Part shown: positions 36,755-42,840 of the stretch, piece by piece | Position numbering within the stretch: position 1 is the first letter of the stretch | Layout of the letters: each line of letters starts with the position of its first letter | Source: Geobacter sp. | GTDB taxonomy: Bacteria; Desulfobacterota; Desulfuromonadia; Geobacterales; Geobacteraceae | Length of the DNA: 64,000 nucleotides | Assembly (NCBI GenBank): GCA_003574885.1 | Contig: PJFC01000004.1 | Span: 124,001 to 188,000 of the forward strand | Direction of reading: 5' to 3' | Made by a program: the position numbers and the translations under genes | Notes under the pieces: model-generated | Database searches by the model: none | The model's input: the letters and a program-made list of their open reading frames with translations, nothing else | What the model was told of the DNA's origin: nothing

Positions 36755-37015
36755 ATGAAATGCGAAGTCATAAAACCATTCATGCGCCGGGGGAAGTTTC
36801 AGGCTGTCGGTAGCATCATCGACGTACCGGAAGATTCAATTGGGAAGCTTGCCGGATATGTGCAGATGGATGATAGCCCCTTTACTGATGACCCGGAACC
36901 AACCGCGCCACCGTTCAAGGATGAGGATTGCCCTACATGGTGCGCCACTCGCGGCTGTCACTGTTCATCACGGCTAGGGTTATCGCCCTGTCTAAATTGT
37001 GGAGGTGCTAAGTGA
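36755..37015 (+). CDS. Cysteine-rich small island protein
   Basis: 86 residues with AAAGGTGAT ahead of the ATG at 36755. The first half is a small beta-rich domain (VIKPFMRRGKFQAVGSIIDVP), and the C-terminal third is cysteine-rich: CPTWCATRGCHCSS and CLNCGG. The six cysteines look able to bind zinc. No family is recognised. Its end overlaps the next start (GTGA). Confidence 0.55.
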   Translation: MKCEVIKPFMRRGKFQAVGSIIDVPEDSIGKLAGYVQMDDSPFTDDPEPTAPPFKDEDCPTWCATRGCHCSSRLGLSPCLNCGGAK

Positions 37016-37347
37016 GCAAATACGACCCGGCGAAGTTTGAAATGTTGATGTCCAGGTATTACGCCTTGCATGACCATGAAAGCGACTATGCACGCGACCT
37101 GTTAGCCAAGGCATTGACCTGTGCACCGCCTGACATTGCAGCGGCCATGCACAATAAGATGATCGAACTTGATTTACTCCCGCCGGTTCTCTTTGTTGAC
37201 GATGCCGGGAACCCCATGTTTACCATTCAGCAAGTAGCAGACAAGCTAGGCGTCCCGATTAAAGAGGTAGAGCAGAGAATGAAGGAAATGGTGAAGGAAG
37301 AGCCGGAACAATTCGCCCCCGTTGGTAATATCCACCGGCTGCATTGA
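37012..37347 (+). CDS. Hypothetical island protein
   Basis: 111 residues, starting at a GTG that overlaps the upstream stop codon. Helical and acidic; a segment FTIQQVADKLGVPIKEVEQRMKEM (about 70-92) looks like a helix-turn-helix. It may be a DNA-binding protein. No family recognised. Confidence 0.55.
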   Translation: MSKYDPAKFEMLMSRYYALHDHESDYARDLLAKALTCAPPDIAAAMHNKMIELDLLPPVLFVDDAGNPMFTIQQVADKLGVPIKEVEQRMKEMVKEEPEQFAPVGNIHRLH

Positions 37348-37432
37348 AACAGGACAACAGAACGTATGCACTCCCAATGAACGAGGGGAAAACCACTAGC
37401 TACCTACCACCTTATTTTAAGGAGAAAACGCC

Positions 37433-37606
37433 ATGAGCAAACATCTAACGCCGATTAAAGCTATACGGGCAAAATGTCTTGATTGCTGTTGTGGGCAGGT
37501 GAAGGAGATCAGAGAGTGCACTCTTTGCAAATGCACCCTTCACCCCTACCGGATGGGAAGGAGACCAGGGACAGCAACTGACACGGAAGAGATTGACGAG
37601 GTATAA
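37433..37606 (+). CDS. Small CxxCC zinc-binding-type protein
   Basis: 57 residues, short enough to be missed by gene callers. It has an AAGGAG site and ATG at 37433 and stops at 37604. KCLDCCCGQVKEIRECTLCKC carries seven cysteines ahead of HPYRMGRRP. Similar cysteine layouts (CLDCC, then CxxxxC, then YR-G) occur in small phage and island proteins, by recollection. Zinc binding is inferred. No function is known. Confidence 0.6.
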   Translation: MSKHLTPIKAIRAKCLDCCCGQVKEIRECTLCKCTLHPYRMGRRPGTATDTEEIDEV

Positions 37607-37639
37607 AAACCATAGCTCAATCGGAAAGGAGGCAAGGAT

Positions 37640-38098
37640 ATGGCTAGAGTGTTCGATGAAAACGGTAACCCTGTCAGGAGGATACCAGACTATCTTGCAA
37701 AGGAATATGCAGCGAAGGGGTACAGAGTGCTTCCAGACGAAGAGGTAAACCCCAAATCCTCATTTTATGTCGATATTCAGACACCCGCCGATGAAAAACG
37801 GGCGGCAGAGGTCAAGGCTATTCGCGATCATCTGTTTAGAGGCACCTTCCCAACCTTGCCAGAAGTTGAGATTCCATCCCCACTTGACGAACGTAAACAT
37901 TCAATACCTCGTCAATGGTCTGGCTGGGGTGCTCAATCTGAGCAGATACCCGCAGCAAATGACGGGGAGAAGGAGACCGCAATACAGGCGACGGACGCAA
38001 CCGACACAGAGCCGACCGGCGACAATGAAGAAAAATCGGATACGGATAGCATCTGGAGCCAGCTTTACGCTAAACATCGGTCAGGATGGAACATTTAG
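37640..38098 (+). CDS. Hypothetical island protein
   Basis: 152 residues with a clear AAAGGAGG site. The N-terminus (ARVFDENGNPVRRIPDYLAK) looks like a small capsid- or packaging-associated start, but this is weak. The C-terminal half is acidic, Thr/Asp/Glu rich and probably disordered. No family recognised. Confidence 0.5.
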   Translation: MARVFDENGNPVRRIPDYLAKEYAAKGYRVLPDEEVNPKSSFYVDIQTPADEKRAAEVKAIRDHLFRGTFPTLPEVEIPSPLDERKHSIPRQWSGWGAQSEQIPAANDGEKETAIQATDATDTEPTGDNEEKSDTDSIWSQLYAKHRSGWNI

Positions 38099-38135
38099 CC
38101 CTTTTTATACGAGGTGAATTGAGGGGGAAAATACA

Positions 38136-38576
38136 GTGAAAAAGACACCAGCAAAACAGCGTCATTTGGACGATTCCGAGCGCAACGAAATAGCCTACAA
38201 ATATGCAGCAGGTATAACACCCACGCGCATCGCCTTGGAGATCGGCAGGGATAAAGGTACGGTAATAAATGCAGTCCGTAATGATGAACAGTTAAAGACC
38301 TTGATTGACGGCTACCGGGAAGAACTAGGGGAGATGTTTGAACAGACCGCCAGACGTGCCTTGGGTGCCTTGACCGATGCAAAGCTAGACGGTGCTTCCG
38401 CACGAGACCTGATCATCGTTGCTGGCACCTCATACGACAAAATGAGACTACACCGCGGCCAGAGCACAGAGAATATTGCTGTAATCATGGCTAGCGCCGT
38501 GGTAGAGGCAACCAAGCAAAGGGGAGATAAAGAATTAACCTGCCAAAGGAGTGAACAGAATGACACGGAAAATTGA
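38136..38576 (+). CDS. Helix-turn-helix protein of packaging type
   Basis: 146 residues starting at a GTG after GAGGGGGA. Residues about 10-45 form a helix-turn-helix (SERNEIAYKYAAGITPTRIALEIGRDKGTVINAVR). A helical part follows, then ARDLIIVAGTSYDKMRLHRG. That last pattern is common in small proteins next to terminase genes in Proteobacterial prophages (recollection). It overlaps the TerS-like gene by 17 bases. It could be a second subunit of a packaging complex or a regulator. Confidence 0.6.
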   Translation: MKKTPAKQRHLDDSERNEIAYKYAAGITPTRIALEIGRDKGTVINAVRNDEQLKTLIDGYREELGEMFEQTARRALGALTDAKLDGASARDLIIVAGTSYDKMRLHRGQSTENIAVIMASAVVEATKQRGDKELTCQRSEQNDTEN

Positions 38577-39072
38577 CGACCAGAAGCTTCTTAAACTCCA
38601 CGCCGAGGGAGTAGAAGGCAAAGCCATTGCTGAGCGCTTTGGAGTATCCCCTGCGGCTATATCCAAGAGATTGAAGCGTCTAACCCGCCCTCCTATATTC
38701 GATGCTCTCACGGCGAAGGAAGAGCGCTTTGTGATGGAAATTGCAGGAGGGAAGAACCAGACACAAGCGGCTATGTCGGCTTTTGACGTGGGGAGCCTGG
38801 ACAGTGCCAAGACCATTGGAAGCAGACTGATGAAGGATACCGATATACAGGAAGCAATCACGGCAGTAATGGAAGCGGAAGGGTTAACCCGGCGTTACCT
38901 TGTCGGCAAGTTGAAGGGCCACGTTGATAATGCTGTTGACCCCTCCGTATCTCTCCGCGCTGTAGATTTGGGGCTAAAGCTGCATGACGCCTACCCCGCC
39001 ACCAAGAACATGAATCTAAACATCAACGTTGATTGTGACCCGGTTGATCTGTCGCAGTTTCGGCAACGGTAG
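38560..39072 (+). CDS. TerS-like small terminase subunit
   Basis: 170 residues. The N-terminus holds a helix-turn-helix (about 5-40, AERFGVSPAAISKRLKRL). Residues about 45-100 read LTAKEERFVMEIAGGKNQTQAAMSAFDV and then IGSRLMKDTDIQEAI, the recognisable core of the Terminase_2 small-subunit family. TerS picks the DNA for packaging. No large subunit is in the island, as in satellites that hijack a helper phage's packaging motor. AAAGGAG precedes the ATG at 38560. Confidence 0.7.
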   Translation: MTRKIDDQKLLKLHAEGVEGKAIAERFGVSPAAISKRLKRLTRPPIFDALTAKEERFVMEIAGGKNQTQAAMSAFDVGSLDSAKTIGSRLMKDTDIQEAITAVMEAEGLTRRYLVGKLKGHVDNAVDPSVSLRAVDLGLKLHDAYPATKNMNLNINVDCDPVDLSQFRQR

Positions 39073-39080
39073 GGAGAGGG

Positions 39081-39677
39081 TCATAATTCGTTAAGGTCTT
39101 TCTGCATATATTCATCCACCAAGTTAGCGCACTCACGCCCTAAATCTTTGGAATAATCAATGGCTAAATCATCCTTGAATTTACCCATACGGAAAGAGCT
39201 ATCCTTTTCGGCTTCCTTATCGTCAAGTACCTTCCCCGTCTTGGCGTCAATCAATTTGCATTCGACTTCAACACGGGGTTTACCGAACCCCCCGACTCCC
39301 ACAAGATACGTCATTACAAACCGTACCCCTTGATTGCCGGATTTAATTTCAGTGAAGGTGGTTTCCAGAATTAACCCATCCTGCGAATTATCGACCTCTT
39401 TGGGGTATACCCGGATATTCTTAATTGCAGTTTCTTCTTTAACCCGCTCCTGTACGCTATCTGCAAAAGCCTTAAACATTCCAGCCGTTGTTTCGTCAAA
39501 TTCTTTTCGCTCTTCCTTATCCATATCTTTGTAAATATCCTCTTTAATCATTGGCGTTTTGATTGTCAGGACAGTACAGGTTGGATATCGGGGGGGCACC
39601 TTCACCGTTTCCGTTTCTATGTTCTTGGTGCATCCTTGGGCTAATACCACCAGAGCGACAGCAAACAAGAATCTCAT
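39081..39677 (-). CDS. Reversed lipoprotein cargo gene
   Basis: Predicted lipoprotein of 198 residues. MRFLFAVALVVLAQGC is a lipid-attachment signal with the Cys at residue 16. The mature part has the layout of DUF4410-like proteins (kept tentative), ending in SKDLGRECANLVDEYMQ. Its gene has GAGGGGGAT ahead of the ATG. It is the only gene of the island on the minus strand and stands nearest to the right end, the usual place for cargo in satellites. An envelope lipoprotein could alter phage adsorption, but there is no direct evidence. Confidence 0.65.
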   Translation of the reverse strand: MRFLFAVALVVLAQGCTKNIETETVKVPPRYPTCTVLTIKTPMIKEDIYKDMDKEERKEFDETTAGMFKAFADSVQERVKEETAIKNIRVYPKEVDNSQDGLILETTFTEIKSGNQGVRFVMTYLVGVGGFGKPRVEVECKLIDAKTGKVLDDKEAEKDSSFRMGKFKDDLAIDYSKDLGRECANLVDEYMQKDLNEL

Positions 39678-39930
39678 AACATCCCCCTCAATTTGTAAAT
39701 GATAGAAGCCTAATTCAAATATACATAACCGTCAACATAGTATAGATGCCACAAGGTGCCACGATTAACCGGCCCTTTTTATTTGGTGCACATCCTGAGG
39801 GGAGATACGAAGAATCCGACGTCTGTCCAATCCCACCCCCCGGTCAAAATGTAGCCACTCTATCCCCCACCCACCGGCCACCCCCCCCCGGAGAGAGAGG
39901 AGGAGGGGAGGCACCAAACTAAATAAAAAA

Positions 39931-39970
39931 AATAACCGGCTTGCCCTGTCGAAAAGGGAGCCGGTTTTTA
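39931..39970. terminator. Terminator near the island right end
   Basis: AACCGGCT plus CCCT pairs with AGGG plus AGCCGGTT, with A-rich sequence on the left and a T-run on the right. It can end transcripts of either direction and insulate the chromosome from the island. Confidence 0.75.
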
Positions 39971-39981
39971 TATGCTTTGAT

Positions 39982-40225
39982 GGGGGTAGTATTATCTTTT
40001 GGGGGTATTTATGGGGGTATATGATGAAAACCACACTGTAAATGTTGCGTAATATCGGTATGTTGTATAAAAAATGTGGTCCCGGCTTCGACCACGTACT
40101 AATCCAATAAGATACAAGCAGTACGGAATGCCCTGAGAAATCAGGGCTTTTTCTGTTTAGTTGTCCGTCTTAGTCTGTTCAGGAATACTGAAATCCAGTT
40201 GTTTTTGGGGGTAGTTTTGGGGGTA
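39982..40225. repeat. GGGGGTA arm-type repeats at the right end
   Basis: GGGGGTA at 39982-39988, 40001-40007, 40013-40019, 40207-40213 and 40219-40225, all in one direction. They match the GGAGGTA repeats next to int except at one base. Three lie left of the attachment repeat and two lie right of it, next to an integrase fragment, so the second pair may belong to another element. Confidence 0.6.
40081..40153 (+). repeat. Right attachment repeat (attR), diverged
   Basis: Matches 31352-31429 from CCCGGCTTCG, with a three-base deletion in the tRNA end (ACCA kept, GGC lost). Most of CCAATAAGAT, GTACGGAA and the hairpin GCCCTGAGAAATCAGGGC are kept. The copy is clearly diverged from the left one, which is unlike a fresh integration. 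Confidence 0.7.
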
Positions 40226-40242
40226 CTGACAGATTATATGGA

Positions 40243-40323
40243 CACTATGGATACCTGGACGGGCTGAAGAGCTGGGCAAAGGTGCTTCCGTTGAAGGAGC
40301 AGAGTGAAAGAAACCTTGGATAA
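40243..40323 (+). pseudogene. C-terminal remnant of a second integrase
   Basis: An in-frame stretch reads YLDGLKSWAKVLPLKE and ends at TAA (40321-40323), matching the end of the intact integrase (YLDGLKSGAKVIPLKR). The 5' part is gone; only the arm repeats remain ahead of it. It lies where a tandem element's integrase would sit after the attachment repeat. It is evidence of a past second element at the same tRNA locus. Confidence 0.75.
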
Positions 40324-40546
40324 TCAGTCCTGGCGTGATCCCTTCCACGAGTTCAAGGAGAATGAGGGAGGGAATGGGATCAGATTTGAGTTTCGCGGGA
40401 TACCCAGGAGAGATTGTAAATTCGTGCTTTAGTCGCAACTGCACAATTGACAGGCTGTTTAAGAAGTGTAAACTGATGCCAGTTGTAACTATTTGTATCC
40501 TCGATATATTCAGGGCCTGAGAGCCCATATCACAAAGGAGGGCAAT

Positions 40547-40873
40547 ATGACTAAAGCTGAACTGGTAGCCAAGATGGCAGAAGGTGCTGGAATCACGAAA
40601 GTACAAGCGGAAAAGGCTCTTGCAGTCTTTACTTGCACCGTCTCATGTACACTCCGTGAGAAAGACAAGGTAACACTGGTAGGTTTCGGTACGTTCAGCG
40701 CACACAAAAGACCTGCGCGCAATGGTCGCAATCCACAGACTGGCAAGCCTATGAAGATTGCTGCCAAGACCGTTGGAAAGTTCACCCCTGGCAAGGATCT
40801 CAAGGATCTCAGCACAGTGCCCTCCTGTAAGGCCAAGAAGAAGCCTGTGGCAAAACCTGCCAAGAAAAAATAG
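40547..40873 (+). CDS. HU-like protein with Lys-rich tail
   Basis: DNA-binding protein of 108 residues. The first 90 residues follow the HU/IHF fold, with VGFGTFSAHKRPARNGRNPQTGKPMKI and a C-terminal KFTPGKDLKD. After that comes a Lys/Pro/Ala tail (CKAKKKPVAKPAKKK), as in some histone-like variants. Two Cys residues (CTVSC) lie in the first helical part. AAAGGAGG precedes the ATG at 40547. It may belong to the decayed second element or be a chromosomal paralogue. A terminator follows. Confidence 0.85.
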   Translation: MTKAELVAKMAEGAGITKVQAEKALAVFTCTVSCTLREKDKVTLVGFGTFSAHKRPARNGRNPQTGKPMKIAAKTVGKFTPGKDLKDLSTVPSCKAKKKPVAKPAKKK

Positions 40874-40905
40874 TAAAATTGAAAGACATTTGAATATGTA
40901 CTTTT

Positions 40906-40930
40906 AGCCCCATTTGTTGGGGCTTTTTTT
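40906..40930 (+). terminator. Terminator of the HU-like gene
   Basis: AGCCCC pairs with GGGGCT around ATTTGTT, followed by seven T residues. Confidence 0.85.
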
Positions 40931-41038
40931 ATGCACCTTGCCTGTTGCGAGGAAATGATACCCATGCTTGCTAAAATGAAAATTCTGCCGCATAATCTCT
41001 CTCATTAGTTTGCTTGCTACGACTCAGGGAGGTTGTGA

Positions 41039-41248
41039 ATGAAAGTGCAATCGTTTTTCTACGGGATAATTCTTGTTATGGCCTTGTCAATGCTGACAGG
41101 CTGTTGTGCAGGGCCTTACTGCTGGTGGCCCTGGCCTTTTGACGATGGATATTATGAAGGCGGTTACCGGGGCGATGGGGGGCACCAGGACAATGGAGAG
41201 CACAGGGGCCATGGGGAGCACAGGGGGCATGGAGGTCATGACGATTAG
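41039..41248 (+). CDS. Small His/Gly-rich lipoprotein
   Basis: 69 residues. The start is a signal peptide ending in a lipobox (MLTGC, Cys at about 22). The mature part is short and aromatic (CWWPWPFDDGYYEGG), then His/Gly/Asp/Glu rich repeats (GEHRGHGEHRGHGGHDD). The His-rich tail could bind metal, as an inference. GGGAGG precedes the ATG. Function not known. Confidence 0.75.
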   Translation: MKVQSFFYGIILVMALSMLTGCCAGPYCWWPWPFDDGYYEGGYRGDGGHQDNGEHRGHGEHRGHGGHDD

Positions 41249-41317
41249 AGGAAGATCGGTATGCCTGTGGCGGTTCCTGCAATACCTGTCAAACCCGTCG
41301 AAGTAGTCATTACAACA

Positions 41318-41350
41318 AAACCGGCTCCCCGCGAGGGGGCCGGTTTTTTC
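41318..41350 (+). terminator. Terminator after the lipoprotein gene
   Basis: AAACCGGC and the GC-rich core around GCGA pair with GCCGGTTT, followed by further T residues. A-rich on the left, so it may act both ways. Confidence 0.85.
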
Positions 41351-41545
41351 GCATAAAAAAAGGCCCCACTGAAAACTGTGAAGCTCTGCAACGCGTGCCA
41401 CTGGTAATTGGCCTGTGAATGCGTGGCTTACAAGGAACTCACGTTAAATCGGCATTACTGGTGCGGGCTGAAAGGGGAATTACGATGACATCCAAAATCC
41501 TTTATCATCCCCCAGTGGGGAGGGTGAGGGATGGGGTGGATTGAT

Positions 41546-41572
41546 GTCGAGTAATCAGGTTCCGAGTTAGTA
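41546..41572 (+). repeat. 27-bp direct repeat, left copy
   Basis: Begins GTCGAGTAATCAGGTTCCGA. The copy at 44209-44235 agrees at 24 of 27 positions, all three differences being A/G or C/T. The two copies bracket the LpxR-like and MFS genes. Confidence 0.65.
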
Positions 41573-41750
41573 ACATTGCATCTGAAGTTATTCTGGATAG
41601 AATCGTAATTAACCTGTCAAGGACGAAGACATTACGTCGCGCACCTTGTGCTCCGGACACTACGGTCTCTTTGTGGCCATGCAGTGCGTTTTTTCTGGTG
41701 GTCCGGTGTTTCCTTGACAGATATTATGCTGGAACTGGAGGGGTGCTGTT

Positions 41751-42737
41751 ATGGCAAGGCTCGTATCGATGCTGATTGCGCTGATGTGTGTTTCGACTAC
41801 CACTTCGTTTGCGGCGGAGCAGCCACCTGCTCCGACCCGAAGCTCCTTTTCGCTCCGTTTCGAAAACGACGCGTTTGGAGGTACAGATGCAAATTACACG
41901 AACGGGCTATCGATGGCGCTGACCCATAAAGGGAACGGCCTTCTCGGCGGATTGTGGGATCTGGCGGGAAAGACCGAAGGGGAGCGGTTTTCCACATACG
42001 AACTTACCCAGCTTCATTTTACTCCCTCCCAGCTCGAACTGAGCAACCCGGACCCGACCGACCGCCCCTATGCGGGGCTGCTCTACCTGGGATTCACGAC
42101 CCATCTGCAGCGTGAGGACAGCCTGCACAGCCTGAAGCTTATGGCCGGAGTCGTTGGCCACGCTTCCTATGCAGAAGGAGTCCAGAAGTTTACCCACCGG
42201 ACTTTGCACTATAGAATGCCCGAAGGGTGGGATCATCAGCTCAAGAACGAGGCGCTCATCAATCTGCTCTATGAGTATCGCTACAAGTACCGGATCACCC
42301 CCGTGGATGCACCGGTCAGCGTCGAACTGATTCCCATGGGCGGGGCGTTTCTTGGTACCTACCTGATCCAGGCCGAGGCCGGAGTGCAATGCCGGGTCGG
42401 CTACCATCCTGATGATTTCGGCGCCACGGTACTGCGGGGGGCAGGCTATCTCCCTTTTCCGCAGGTTCAGGGAACGCACCATGCATGGGGATACTATGTC
42501 TATGTGGGGGGAGTCGCAAACCTGGTCGCCCGGAACCTCACTCTCGACGGCAACACGTTCACTCATAGCCGAAGCGTGGACAAACGCCTGTTCCTGCCTA
42601 TGGCCGAGTATGGCGCGTCTGTTTGGGCAAGCCGGTTCCAGGCTACTTTCTCCTATGTCATGTGGGGGAGGGAGTTTTATGGCCAGCCGAAACGGGAAGA
42701 TTACGGTTCGATCCTTTTTTCCTACTTCTTCAAGTGA
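41751..42737 (+). CDS. LpxR-like outer-membrane lipid A deacylase
   Basis: Outer-membrane beta-barrel of 328 residues with a signal peptide (about 1-22). The mature start, RFENDAFGGTDANYTNGLSMALTH, matches the LpxR pattern of the Asn-Asp pair and YTNG. DRPYAGLLYLG, GWDHQLKNE and the final barrel Phe (FFK) fit the family (PF09982 type). LpxR removes the 3'-acyloxyacyl group of lipid A in Salmonella, using an Asn, an Asp and a His in a calcium site. Lipid A modification would alter the surface that hopanoids also stiffen. GGAGGGG lies before the ATG. Confidence 0.82.
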   Translation: MARLVSMLIALMCVSTTTSFAAEQPPAPTRSSFSLRFENDAFGGTDANYTNGLSMALTHKGNGLLGGLWDLAGKTEGERFSTYELTQLHFTPSQLELSNPDPTDRPYAGLLYLGFTTHLQREDSLHSLKLMAGVVGHASYAEGVQKFTHRTLHYRMPEGWDHQLKNEALINLLYEYRYKYRITPVDAPVSVELIPMGGAFLGTYLIQAEAGVQCRVGYHPDDFGATVLRGAGYLPFPQVQGTHHAWGYYVYVGGVANLVARNLTLDGNTFTHSRSVDKRLFLPMAEYGASVWASRFQATFSYVMWGREFYGQPKREDYGSILFSYFFK

Positions 42738-42840
42738 TGCATAGTGCCATCAGTTGCCTGCCGACCGAAGTGCTGTTCCTTTGGGCAGAACCAGGTACCA
42801 CTGATCTCCACACAACATCCCTGAGAGCGCATCGGACATA

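Larger units (their letters stand above)
31352..40153 (+). mobile_element. PICI-like phage satellite at tRNA-Leu
   Basis: Island of about 8.8 kb, visibly more AT-rich than its flanks, between imperfect copies of the tRNA-Leu 3' end. In order it carries integrase, unknown genes, AlpA-type regulator, primase/helicase, small genes, two helix-turn-helix packaging-type genes (one TerS-like) and a reversed lipoprotein gene. There are no capsid, tail, lysis, conjugation or large-terminase genes. Integrase + AlpA + primase + TerS without structural genes is the plan of phage-inducible chromosomal islands; a P4-like satellite is the alternative. All genes but the last read away from the tRNA. Whether it still excises is unknown, as the right repeat has diverged. 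Confidence 0.75.
39678..40546. other. Island right-end interval, no intact gene
   Basis: About 870 bases. It contains a purine/pyrimidine-biased stretch (39890-39911) rich in C then GGAGAGAG, a terminator, three GGGGGTA repeats, the right attachment repeat, two more GGGGGTA repeats, an integrase fragment and the upstream region of an HU-like gene. Possible replication or packaging sites are not confirmed. Confidence 0.7.
41249..41750. other. Interval without a gene
   Basis: About 500 bases between the small lipoprotein and the LpxR-like gene. It holds a terminator, a short GC-rich pair of boxes near 41510-41535, and the first copy of the 27-base repeat (41546-41572). No credible gene or known RNA is seen. 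The stretch 41573-41750 probably has the promoter of the LpxR-like gene. Confidence 0.7.

Noticed and set aside
31869-40160. CRISPR array or full prophage in the island
   Set aside because: No regular spacer-repeat pattern; no structural, lysis or large terminase gene.
41648-41929. 93-residue plus-strand frame over the LpxR start
   Set aside because: It overlaps the true gene in another frame, lacks a ribosome site and has cysteine-rich junk composition.
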